Positions 11,896 through 23,357 of a stretch of 64,000 nt of DNA are shown here, piece after piece. The DNA lies in contig CATNEN010000038.1 in NCBI GenBank assembly GCA_950097015.1, positions 20,062,001-20,126,000 of the forward strand, given 5' to 3'. The notes beneath the pieces were generated by a model. It saw only the letters and a program-made list of their open reading frames with translations. It was not told where the DNA came from and made no database searches. This stretch comes from Macrostomum hystrix (lineage: Eukaryota; Platyhelminthes; Macrostomidae). The first letter of the stretch is position 1. Each line of letters starts with the position of its first letter. The translations under genes were made by a program, and so were the position numbers.

Positions 11896-12650
11896 GCAAT
11901 GAATTGCTTTATGCAGTCAAAGTTCCATATAAGCGTTACTATTGAGATTTGTCGATGCTATTCTATTGAGTATTGTAGCATCTACTTTGAACCGGAAACA
12001 GAATCCGCACTTCCGATTTGACGCCTTGTGCAAACTTGATTTTCCACTGCAGAGCTATCGCATACTCAATGCTTCTACACTGTTCTGTACTTAAAACACT
12101 TTGCTGATCGGCTGCAAACTTGTGGGTGAGAAATTGTTTTATAGCGCTTAACTCGCACGTTCAGCGTTTGAGCAAACGAAATTTGATCCGACGGAATTCA
12201 TTGAATACATTTTTTACTGTTCATGGCCAACCTTTGTGTGTAGTTTGTCGGCTACACTCTCTTTTTGGCAGCATTGGCAAGTCTATAATTTCACAGACAG
12301 CTAGGATAATACTGCCTATAGCTGCTACTTAATCAAGATCAACTAACAGTTACTCTTCCCGTCCATTATAGAATCCCCTACAGTTTTTCGCTATTGAAAA
12401 AGACGGACTCTCCGATTAAAAAAGAAAACAAATGCATTTGCGATGACAGCTAATATACTGGCTATATGCCTTGGATTGTCAGTATAATATTTTATTTTAG
12501 AAGGTTATAGAGGACCCTATTTTAACTTGTCTGCAAAACTACAGAACTTTAAGTTTTTGTCTCGTTGTAGTGTGAATTGGCCGTTGCTTCTCAAACAACA
12601 ATGCGCAATAATTGACCATAGTAGATTAGTGTATCTATAGTGTATTTACA
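11896..12650. other. Spacer between ADAT2 and a minisatellite
   Basis: No supported gene. A 70-codon open frame at 12120 has no recognisable features. Confidence 0.5.
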
Positions 12651-12654
12651 ATTG

Positions 12655-13345
12655 TGTATTGTGACTGACTGGGTTGTGACTCACTGAATTGTGTGACTGG
12701 CTGGGTGACTGGGTTGTGACTAGCCCGGTTGTGACTGACTGGGTTGTGACTAGCTGGGTTGTGACTCACTGGATTGTAAATCACTGAATTGTGACTGGGT
12801 TGTGACTCACTGGATTGTGAATCACTGAATTGTGACTGGCTGGGTTGTGACTGGCTGGGTTGTGACTGGCTGGGTTGTGACTCACTGGATTGTGAATCAC
12901 TGAATTGTGACTGGGTTGTGACTGGCTGGGTTGTGACTGGCTGGGTTGTGACTCACTGGATTGTGAATCACTGAATTGTGACTGGGTTGTGACTGGCTGG
13001 GTTGTGACTAGCTGGGTTGTGACTAGCTGGGTTGTGACTGGGGTTGTGACTGGGTTGTGACTGGCTGGGTTGTGACTCACTGGATTGTGAATCACTGAAT
13101 TGTGACTGGGTTGTGACTGGCTGGGTTGTGACTCACTGGATTGTGAATCACTGAATTGTGACTGGGTTGTGACTGGCTGGGTTGTGACTAGCTGGGTTGT
13201 GACTGGGGTTGTGACTGGCTGGGTTGTGACTGGGTTGTGACTGACTGGGTTGTGACTCACTGGATTGTGAATCACTGAATTGTGACTGGGTTGTGACTGG
13301 GTTGTGACTGGCTGGTTTTGTGACTGGGGTTGTGACTGGGTACGA
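12655..13345. repeat. Intergenic minisatellite based on TTGTGACTGG
   Basis: Variable units of about 10-20 bp, built from CTGGGTTGTGACTGG, CTCACTGGATTGTGA and ATCACTGAATTGTGACT, occur in changing order, giving a higher-order arrangement. Confidence 0.9.
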
Positions 13346-15371
13346 GTATACAAGATATAATTGTATATAAAAGATTAGCATATACATCGGCACATGTCAA
13401 GCTGCATGTAGTAGGTCTTCTAAAAGCTTTGCTAATCTAGAAAAAAAAAGATATTTCGTCTTAATGGCTGAAAACTTTCAGCGGATATTTTGATGGATAT
13501 TTCAATTTGAACAGACGTGGCTTCCCTGTTGCTATTTTTATCACAGACAATTACATTTCGAAACATTAATAACCAGTCTAATTAAACAAATTAGTTGGAC
13601 CTACACGAAAATTTCAATGGGAAAATATTGAATGTATTTATAGTCACTTGCAATGATTAGCAGCACATTATTTTTATAAAGTAAATATTCATACTTTTCC
13701 GAATAATCATTTTAAAATAATTTTTTAACATTCTATTCATTCGGCAACCAAGTATTATAGCAATATTTACACGTCAAAATGGTTCAGCTATATAGTTAAA
13801 TTGTTTTACGGGTTGCACTCGTTCAGTCTCTATTGAATCGTGCCGCACAATTCGATTCCAGTTCTTTATCCCAGATCGCGCGCAGAGAATAAAAGAAAAA
13901 GCTGCTCACAGATGCAGCCTGTCTCAGTCATGTCTTGGCGTTTTCTGATGTGAATTTCAGCATTAAAAAACTGCTTACGGCTTAGAACCGGCTTAAAAAC
14001 TGCTTTTAACTGAATGTATACGAATTTCGTGCGAACGTTTGCATGGCAAATTACAAAAACTACGAAGAAATAATCTGCGAATACAGTATTAATAGTGGTC
14101 GCGTAATGGTCGCGCTATGACCCCAGCGCGACATATCACCCCTTCCCGCGACGTAACTTTGCGACGTTTACGCGACGTTGCCGCCGCGACGAAGTGTGTT
14201 AGGGCTAAGACCGGATGGTTCTATATAGGGGAAATTTTAACAGCCATCAAAATGTTTTCAAACAGCAGTTGCAGTAAAGGCTAAAAAGTGTGCCTATATA
14301 TGCATTTGTGCGTCGATCACTATTGATAGGCTATATTGTATGGCATCATTTATGGCAGCTAGCTCACATCTAAAGCTGTCAGTTTTCTGTTCCGGTCGAG
14401 GGTCGGGTGATAAAAATATTAGACTAAAAAAACGCAGATGGCTTTTATGAACACAAGCATCGCGTCGACATTGAAGTATAATAGAAGGAACAATTGAAAC
14501 TCTTTATTTGCTATATTGTACTGCACCGACCACTATCATGTATACGGAACTTTTATTTATCCCATCGTTTAAAGTGAAATGGCAGTTACATGTGAAGCTA
14601 CAACTTACAGATTAGCTACTTCCAGGACTTAGAGTAAACTCGCGTTGTAAACTAAATTGCTTTAATTTGCGATTCCATTTTTGCGTGAAAAATTATGTCA
14701 ACATGCAGTTTACTGCGAAAAACGGCATGCAGCTTAATTTGTATAGCAGTTAACTTTAGATCATAATTGATCATAATTAATAGGACAGAAATGCACACGC
14801 GTTAACAAGTACGCACGACATGCAGTGCTTATCCGTAATCGTGTAATTTATATTTCCTATTTGAGCACTATGAATATTACGAGCTAAAAGAAAATTATCA
14901 CATATAGGGTCTTCTGGGAAATCAACAGCTTGTGCTATATTCTGTGATTGGAAAAAATAAAACTCAGATTTGAAAGCGAAAGTATACGAGTACGCTCGCT
15001 GTTTTATACTTGAAGTCTCTTTTGACTATTTTAAATAAATTACTCGTAATTAAAGGTAAATAAAATAATGGGAAGATACTAGATAGTGTCATATAGACAA
15101 CTGAAAAGCCAAAAATGAAGCTCTACCATAGACAGGAGAATTTTCGCACGCTTATGATTCGCCAAACATTACTTGCACTCTGAGTGGCAATCGTTCATGC
15201 TATAATGGTACGAAGTTCACTTGTTGGCTATAGACAAAATGACAATGACCGCGTTTTTCAATTTTACTTTTTCCGGTACTTGTTCATGTACCTAGGGTTC
15301 AGACAGTAGAATAATATTTCAGAGTGTAAAACACTGTCTAAAATCTTCTAAAATTCTAAAATTCTAAAATT
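13346..15371. other. Spacer with a CpG-dense palindromic island near 14095-14200
   Basis: Mostly AT-rich and gene-free. At 14095-14200 six GTCGCG or CGCGAC hexamers, in both orientations, interrupt the low-CpG background. The 3' end of the channel gene faces this interval from the right and ADAT2 from the left. Confidence 0.5.
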
Positions 15372-18300
15372 CTAGACAACGGACACTTGAAGCATCGCAC
15401 TATCATTGTTGCCTTCATGCATTGTCAACTGATTTAAGCGTGGTCTTTCTGAAGCATCGACTGTAGTAGCCGTCGCACAAGTTGTCGATTCGTCCAACAA
15501 AATACCTATTAGTTCTTCGTCTTCGTCGCTGTTCGAGCACCTGTTGTTTACCGCCCTGGAGTCGGCCATGGCTCCGCTGCTGGCGCCGCAGCCCGCAGTA
15601 CCGTTAGACAGCTCTTTGAAGCGACTCTTAAATCGATAATAGTTGAACACAGCTTGAAGACATTTGACGCCGAATAGACAAAGAAATTCCATCAGTTCAA
15701 CGAAGGTCACAAGCGACATGCCGGCCCACAAGCCGCCGATGCCTCCTAGCTCGGACAGGACTTCAACAAACGAGTAGGAAGGTGACTCGCGAACCAGCGT
15801 GCCTTTGGACTCTTCGGCGAAGACGTGAAGTTTGACGAAATTCTCGCGCACAAATCGCAGGCTGGTGTTCCAGGAGCGAACTCGATCGATGCTTGACGAG
15901 CTTGAGTCGTTGTCGTAGTCGAGAATAAGGTCAATCAGTGGAATGCCATGGAACTGTCTGTGCAGTGCAAAATTACAACATAAGTTCTGAAGCAAGTCAA
16001 AAAGCTATATTCAGAATTCGATAAGCTCATGATAAACTCCAGGGATGAGTGGCAGAGTGGTCTAACGCGTTTGGCTCTCGCACCAAGGTCCCTGAGCTCG
16101 ATTCCGTGGCGAGGCCACATTAATTTGTGACCAACCTCCATGCAAGGCACAAAAATGTGGAGGGTACACTGCTTGACGATTAGAAAGTCAGAGAAGATGT
16201 ACACACAAGTATGAGTGTGTGCTCAGGAGTCAGTGCATAATGGGCAGAATTGCATTTTCAATATTATGCAGCCATTGCTTCACTTTTTGTAAACGAGCTC
16301 GTACCTGTAAGCCAGTGAGCCTGGAGGCCCCATCACGAAGGTGTGCACAAAAGCCTCTAAATCTGAATAGGTAGGCCATGGTGCCGCCGCAGCTGAATAA
16401 GCGTAATTATTCCGGCTGCACTCTTGCACCCTGGCGCACTCGGTTACAAACGCATTGGACATTGTCTGTCGGACACGCCTCTCAACATCGATGTACTTTT
16501 GTAATTGACGCAGCTTTTGCCTTGCCGTTGTGGCGTTACCAATTCGAGAATCGGCCGGCTTCGAGAAGTCAACGTAGTGACAGAGCCGGCCTCGGTCTGT
16601 GTTGGGCAGAAAGGTGGACTCGCAGCCGCATAGCTCTCGCAGAGTGGCTTGCCAGCGCTGCACTACGCAGTCCTGCGATCGCTGTTTGAACTCGCGCATC
16701 CTCTGCGGCTCGGCCACCTTCGTTTAAGACCATGGGGGTGTTTCAAATACCCACAGCTGTTTTCTTTATTCTTTTGTATCTCCGAAAACATTCAACCAAT
16801 CGCTACGAAAATCAAGGTGATCTAACCCGATTATCTATCCGATAAAACAATTTCCGTATTCACAAAACATCGTCGTGATAAACCATTAATATCGGAAACA
16901 TTTTCTGCTCACAAAATTTCATCATACTCGTATAACTATGTCGGCTTTCAATTTAGACTATTTTGTATTTATTAAATTGTTAACTTATACCCTTGGGTCT
17001 TTCCCTAGGGGGAGTAGCTCGTCCTTTACACTAGTCCTTTACACTTGTCGCATAGTCCTCTGCACATGGTTCGGTGTTTACTATATGTTTTAACTGGAAG
17101 GGGAACTAGTTGCTAGTCTCATATACTAAAATTGTTTATTCGAGAGGGTGTATCTCTGTTTATCTCCTATATACAACGATTCTCTTATCGACATTGGGCA
17201 TTTTGCTAGTCTTTTATACAAATTTTGTATTGCTGTGGCATTTCTACTATATGAATCTAAACTTTATCCCGATAGCCTTTACGAAAGGGCATATTTTATA
17301 TAGGAAAATATGGACACAAGTTGCACCTATAAACCTGTAATTTGGGCCAGATTTGCAGACAGTGGTACGATCGCCAGTGGGACACCATTTTTTAAACCTT
17401 GGCCTGCGATTCGAACTCCGAACCTTCTCTCGGCATTCGAATCGCTAACAGCTTGACAGGGAACATAGCAGATTTTTCTCACCCAATAGGCCACCCGACC
17501 GTAGTCGTCGACGCAACGATTATCAGAACGATTAACGTAGACATTGCGAGTCATGCGAAAGCGCAAGTCGGAGCTCCAGCCGTTTCCAACGTCGACACCT
17601 TCCCAGTACAGGTGCGGATAGGTGTCTGGCTCGTGTAGCAGGACTCGAATACCGCTTGATGTCTGAGCGCCCGCCTTGCCAAATACAGTGCTTAATTGCT
17701 CCAGAACGCTGCGCTTTCTACTGGGTGGATAGGATACAATGTAGTCTCCGGTGTCCGATATGTCTCCCTTTGGCACTGTGCTAGTGTACATGATAATCTG
17801 CAGTCCGTCCGAGGGACCTGTGCCCTGCACGCTGCGATCTCTGCACGCGGGACATTGGGGTCGGGTGGGAAGTGAAACTTGATTACTTATCTCAAATCAT
17901 AGCTCAAAATGAGTGGCCTGAGGTTTGACCCTCAATAGCGAAAATTGCACGACAAGCCCCTAAACCTTATCTCCGCGGCTGCAACCCACAAAAATGTGGC
18001 CTCGCCTTGGAATCGAGCTCAGGGACCTTGGTGCGAGAGGCAAACGCGTTGACTACTCTGCCACTCACCCGGGTCGGATGAGGCGGCATCACAAAGTCAA
18101 ACTTTTTTTAACGCACAGGTTTTTAGCTAGCCTTTATCTCTCCTTTTCCTCGTCTCTGATTGGTTCACTTTTCATCTATCTTTCCTCACCCACCTCATTT
18201 TTTATCTCTTCCCCTCTGGTCGTCATCAGTCCGTTAACCTTCAGCCAAAGCGCACTTCTTTTCTCTATCGCTAGTTTTTTAATGTACTCGTATTAATGCT

Positions 18301-20707
18301 CGGCCTGAAAGCCTCGTGTTTAAGCTCTATTTATTGCGTGAAGTCAGTGCATGACTATCACTGCCATTTAGTACTCACTTCGGCCGAAAACTCCAACAGT
18401 TCCAATAGTGCGGACTTTGCAATAACTGAAAGTCCTCTGCTCTACACCTGGCCTTCTTATAGAAGCAGCCAACTAGGCCTAGGGACAGATTGTAGCCTAG
18501 CTCGGCAGTGGGCCTACTAGCCCAATAGTGCTGCAGAAATTGATACCAGTTGAAGTAATCGTGCGTGCTAAACAGATTGCGCAATCGATCAGGTCGACCA
18601 GCGTACATCTTTCTGTATACCTGTTTGAGATCCTGCAACAGCGCTGCCATACTTTCCTCCGCATCTATTCTAGGCGAACTGTTGTAGTGCAACAGGTACT
18701 GCGGCATTGGTTTCAAATTGCATATTGTTACGTCCGGGAAGATCGTGTCGACACCCTGATTCAATATGAGAGTATTGACAGGTGTGAGTATGAACTGGCT
18801 GACGGTTAGATAGACATGATAGCAGCCGGCTGCGGTGGTCAGACAGGTCAGGATTAGCCAGAAGGCACGTCTGGCGTAGCTATCTACCTGTGGGTTGTGC
18901 AAAATAAAAGTACACGAACGGCTTATACTCTTAACGCGATGTACTAGCTTGAATTTTTCTTATCTGTTTCTCGATAGCCCAGCATAGCTCGTATACCTCT
19001 TTTTGCCAGCTCCAATGGGATTTGAATTCAGATTCAATTTGTTCCAGCAGCTATTCACATTACATACAAGTTATATATACTCTAATACGTGTTGGTGCTT
19101 ACTAGAATTAAGTACTTAAGCCCTTGACCAATAACTCACAGACTCTCTCCCGGAAAATAACTCCTAGATAGTTGTTTTTTTCTTAAACTATGCACTTTTT
19201 TATTTCTTAATCGTCAATTATTATTTTTTTCCAAAGAAGTTTGACGTTGAAAATAAAAGTACAAAGCTCGCATGGAGACAAAAAATGCCTAAAAGCTTTA
19301 ATTTAAGCGAGTGCAGCCACTCAAGTTAATTGCTTGTCAAGAACACTGAAAACAGCAGCGGCAGTCTTAATATGATGCAAAAAAGCATTTGATTGCCATT
19401 GCTGCATGATTTCTGTTTGCTAAATTAAACACATGCTTAATTAAGCCAATTTACAAAATGACAAATCCTATTTAGTCAAGTACTTTCATACGATCTAGGG
19501 ACAAGCGTCTTTGAAGATAATTTTTATTGAAATGACTTTATTGAATCTGGGAGAATATAGATAGACGACCTATACAGGATTGAGTGATGCATATTATTAT
19601 AACAAATATAAACTGTTGGAAGAATATACCTGACATCACGGCACAGACTTGACATTAAGTGCAAGCGACTGTTGCAGATGTTTGGTTAATGGGAAACGAG
19701 AGAGACAATTCTAGAGACAGAATGGCATAGAGGAAATAACAGTGAATGAGAGAGGGAATGAGAGAGGGAATGAGAGAGGGAATGAGAGAGGGAATGAGAG
19801 AGGGAATGAGAGAGGGAATGAGAGAGGGAATGAGAGAGGGAATGAGAGAGGGAATGAGAGAATCAGAGAATCAGAGAGAGGGAATGAGAGAATCAGAAAA
19901 TCAGAGAGAGGGAATGCGAGAATCAGAGAATCAGAGAGAGGGAATGAGAGAATAAGAGAATCAGAGAGAGGGAATGCGAGAATGAGAGAATCAGAGAGGG
20001 AATGCGAGAATGAGAGAATCAGAGAGAGGGAATGAGAGAATCAGAGAATAAGAGAGAGGGAATGCGAGAATCAGAGAATCAGAGAGAGGGAATGAGAGAA
20101 TAAGAGAATCAGAGAGAGGGAATGCGAGAATGAGAGAATCAGAGAGGGAATGCGAGAATGAGAGAATCAGAGAGAGGGAATGAGAGAATCAGAGAATCAG
20201 AGAGAGGGAATGAGAGAATCAGAGAATCAGAGAGAGGGAATGAGAGAATGAGAGAATCAGAGAGAGGGAATGCGAGAATCAGAGAATCAGAGAGAGGGAA
20301 TGAGAGAATAAGAGAATCAGAGAGGGAATGCGAGAATGAGAGAATCAGAGAGGGAATGCGAGAATGAGAGAATCAGAGAGAGGGAATGAGAGAATGAGAG
20401 AATCAGAGAGAGGGAATGAGAGAGAGGGAATGAGAGAGAGGGAATGAGACAGGGAGTAAGAGATAAGGAATGAGACGAAATGGTAATCTAGCAAGCAGCC
20501 ACCCACCTGGAACAGCTGGGCTACGCCGTGCATGCTGGTGTTGTCAGCGAACCTACTGGCATATAGGAACACGCCCTTCATTGCCACCCGTGTAGCCGCG
20601 GCTGCGTCTGCTTTAGCCTTGGCCTCGCTAGGCGAAAAATGGTTGCTAGGGTTCGTAGCAACCGAATTGCGACGATCGCAATGTCCGAATTGATTTATTG
20701 TTGTCAT
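15372..20707 (-). CDS. DEG/ENaC family sodium channel subunit
   Basis: Five minus-strand exons fit in phase: 20707-20507, 18887-18379, 17831-17483, 16717-16305 and 15957-15372, giving 685 residues. The cytosolic N-terminus carries the gating His-Gly motif (NTSMHGVAQLFQ, H60-G61). TM1 is about residues 74-95, followed by the post-TM1 FPDVTICNL motif. The large extracellular domain shows the GIRVLLHEPDTYPHLY finger/palm strand and a Cys-rich segment (LCGCESTFLPNTDRGRLCHY). TM2 (about 563-588) contains GLWAGMS, with selectivity filter G-M-S at 570-572. DEG/ENaC subunits trimerise into voltage-independent, usually amiloride-sensitive Na+ channels. The tail is acidic with no clear PY motif. Two introns hold SINEs and the first a purine-rich array. 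The start ATG lies eight bases after an acceptor-like TTTTGTATAG. The subfamily (FMRFamide-gated, degenerin, ASIC) cannot be settled by eye. Confidence 0.93.
16038..16262 (+). repeat. SINE family A in channel intron 4
   Basis: Begins GGGATGAGTGGCAGAGTGG with B box AGCTCGATTCCG, then the shared body ending in GCTCAGGAGTCAGTGCATAA. It makes up about two thirds of a 347-base intron and lies antisense to the channel gene. Confidence 0.9.
17900..18075 (-). repeat. SINE family A, 3'-truncated, in channel intron 2
   Basis: The minus strand starts GAGTGGCAGAGTAGTCAACG and carries AGCTCGATTCCAAGGCG and the GAGGCCACATTTTTGTGG junction. Only the head and first part of the body remain. Confidence 0.85.
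19741..20460. repeat. Purine-rich minisatellite in channel intron 1
   Basis: Begins with about ten 12-bp units of GAGAGAGGGAAT and turns into longer composite units mixing GAGAATCAGAGA and GGGAATGCGAGAAT. The plus strand is almost all purine, so the gene's sense strand is a long pyrimidine run. Open frames in it are repeat artefacts. Confidence 0.95.
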
Positions 20708-21005
20708 TATTGAGGCTATACAAAAGCTTTTTTATTGACAGAAAAGCTTTGCTACCCTGATAGATATTTTTTAGTTATATATAATATAAAATACACGCAG
20801 AAAGCATTTGGACTGCAGCTGGTCATTGGCTGAGCAGTTCTAATGCATTTCGATTGGCTTCGGGGAAAGGAATGAAATCAAAAGTCTGACTGTAATCTTA
20901 CATGTAACTTTCAACATAAGCCATAGGATGCTCAGCTATTATATTCAGCAGTTATAGTCACATCGTCTTTCAAAATTATTACTTTGAAATATTTCACTCG
21001 TTGCT
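20708..21005. other. Upstream flank of channel gene
   Basis: No gene. A TATATATAA-like sequence on the minus strand around 20775-20790, about 70 bases before the start codon, could be a TATA element; this is a weak suggestion. Confidence 0.35.
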
Positions 21006-21009
21006 CAGA

Positions 21010-21545
21010 ATATCCCTCTATTGAGAAGTATGTCAATCTATCTAGCAGTATGTCACTCTATATAGTAACTTATCTAGTAGTATGTCATTGCTTCTAGCAG
21101 TATGTCACTCAATCTAGCAGTATGTCACTCCGTCTAGCAGTATGTCACTCCGTCTTGCAGTATGTCACTCAATCTAGCAGTATGTCACTCCATCTAGCAG
21201 TATGTCACTCAATCTAGCAGTATGTCACTCCATCTAGCAGTATGTCACTCAATCTAGCAGTATGTCACTCAATCTAGCAGTATGTCACTCCGTCTAGCAG
21301 TATGTCACTCAATCTAGCAGTATGTCACTCCGTCTTGCAGTATGTCACTCCGTCTAGCAGTATTTCACCCTATCTAGCAGTATGTCACTCAATCTAGCAG
21401 TATGTCACTCAATCTAGCAGTATGTCACTCAATCTAGCAGTATGTCACTCCGTCTTGCAGCATGTCACTCCGTCTAGCAGTATTTCACTCTATCTAGCAG
21501 TATGTCACTTCATCTAGCAGTATGTCATTTAATCTAGCAGTATGT
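21010..21545. repeat. 20-bp intergenic minisatellite
   Basis: About 27 copies of TCTAGCAGTATGTCACTCAA, with variants at the last bases (CCG, CAT). It lies between the channel and mind bomb genes. Confidence 0.95.
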
Positions 21546-22225
21546 CACCATGGCTGTTGCATACATAAAACATAGATAAAATATAAAACTGCACAAACTT
21601 AGGCTGTGATCAACAATTGAGTGAGTGAGGCAGTTAAAATTTACCGAATTTATTAGACAATGAGGCAAGGCATTAAAAATTTTCATGATAAAGATAGATA
21701 ATTAAATTATTATTACTAAAATATAGCCGTCTTAAGGTAAAAAGTCAAGTAAGTACAATAATAGAGATAGCTAATATGAACAGTCATGTTCTCAGCAAGC
21801 ATCCTTAGAAATAAGCTGTGGCACACGATTTTCACTTTGCCCATAACGCTGACGACACTAAAAGCAACAGCAGCAGCAGCAGCAACACTGTCGTGAAAAA
21901 AGACAAAGCAAAATTATCTACTTAAGGAAAAAATGGCATGATTATAATAGCGTTAACAGCATGGATTGCTAGACTAACAAGAAAGGTTTAATTACACCGT
22001 ATTTCAATAATCTCAGTGTGATAGTATCGAGTAAGAATAGACTAGCAATCCATGTACTTTTAAGAATTAGAACAAGTTAAGCTATATTAGCTCGAGTCTT
22101 AAAAATGCAGGCATTAGCAAGTTAGTGAACAAGTCAACTAGCAGAAAATAAAGTTTTTATTCTAAAAAAGCGAGTTTAATTAAAAAATTCATGAAACAAC
22201 GAGTACACCTTGACCACAGGTAAAA
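21546..22225. other. Spacer with CAG microsatellite
   Basis: Holds a short (CAG)n near 21860. On the minus strand an AATAAA at 22161-22156 could serve mind bomb if its 3' UTR crosses the adjacent array. No coding region seen. Confidence 0.4.
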
Positions 22226-22229
22226 TCTT

Positions 22230-23315
22230 AATTTGAAGGAGGTTAGACTATTGACTTTGAGGATATTATGGGATCCTTGGGGAGGTTAGACTATTGACTT
22301 TGAGGATATTATAGGATCCTTGGGGAGGTTAGACTATTGACTTTAAGGATATTATGGGATCCTTGGGGAGGTTAGACTATTGACTTTGAGGATATTATGG
22401 GATCCTTAGGGAGGTTAGACTATTGACTTTGAGGATATTATGGGATCTTAGGGGAGGTTAGACTATTGACTTTGAGGATATTATGGGATCTTAGGGGAGG
22501 TTAGACTATTGACTTTGAGGATATTATGGGATCCTTGGGGAGGTTAGACTATTGACTTTGAGGATATTATGGGATCCTTGGGGAGGTTAGACTATTGACT
22601 TTGAGGATATTATGGGATCCTTGGGGAGGTTAGACTATTGACTTTGAGGATATTACGGGATCCTTGGGGAGGTTAGACTATTGACTTTGAGGATATTATG
22701 GGATCTTAGGGGAGGTTAGACTATTGACTTTGAGGATATTATGGGATCCTTGGGGAGGTTAGACTATTGACTTTGAGGATATTATGGGATCCTTGGGGAG
22801 GTTAGACTATTGACTTTGAGGATATTATGGGATCCTTAGGGAGGTTAGACTATTGACTTTGAGGATATTATGGGATCCTTGGGGAGGTTAGACTATTGAC
22901 TTTGAGGATATTATGGGATCCTTGGGGAGGTTAGACTATTGACTTTGAGGATATTATGGGATCATTGGGGAGGTTAGACTATTGACTTCGAGGATATTAT
23001 GGGATCTTAGGGGAGGTTAGACTTCTGACTTTGAGGATATTATGGGATCTTAGGGGAGGTTAGACTATTGACTTTGAGAGGATATTATGGGAACTTCGGG
23101 GAGGTTAGACTATTGACTTTGAGAATATTATGGGATCTTAGGGGATGTTAGGGTATTGACTTTGAGAGGATATTATGGGATCTTAGGGGATGATAGGCTA
23201 TTGACTTTGAGAGGATAGAATGGGATCTTAGGGGATGTTAGGCTATTTACTTTGAGGATATTATGGGATCTTAGGGGAGGTTAGGCTATTGACTTTGAGG
23301 ATATTATGGGATAAT
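22230..23315. repeat. 43-bp minisatellite in the mind bomb 3' flank
   Basis: About 25 copies of a 43-bp unit with core AGGTTAGACTATTGACTTTG, including GATATTATGGGATCC. Copies nearest the gene are more diverged. It ends about 43 bases from the mind bomb stop codon, so it may be transcribed in the 3' UTR. Confidence 0.93.
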
Positions 23316-23357
23316 CGTAAAGGCAGACATAGACTTTGTACATAACAGGGTCTTGAT

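Noticed and set aside
16038-16110. Functional tRNA gene (also at 11830, 18010, 3680, 28085)
   Set aside because: A and B boxes are visible, but acceptor stems do not pair well and the same body follows each copy, so these are SINE heads.
21010-21545. CRISPR-like regular repeat
   Set aside because: Units are contiguous with no unique spacers, and the context is an animal genome.
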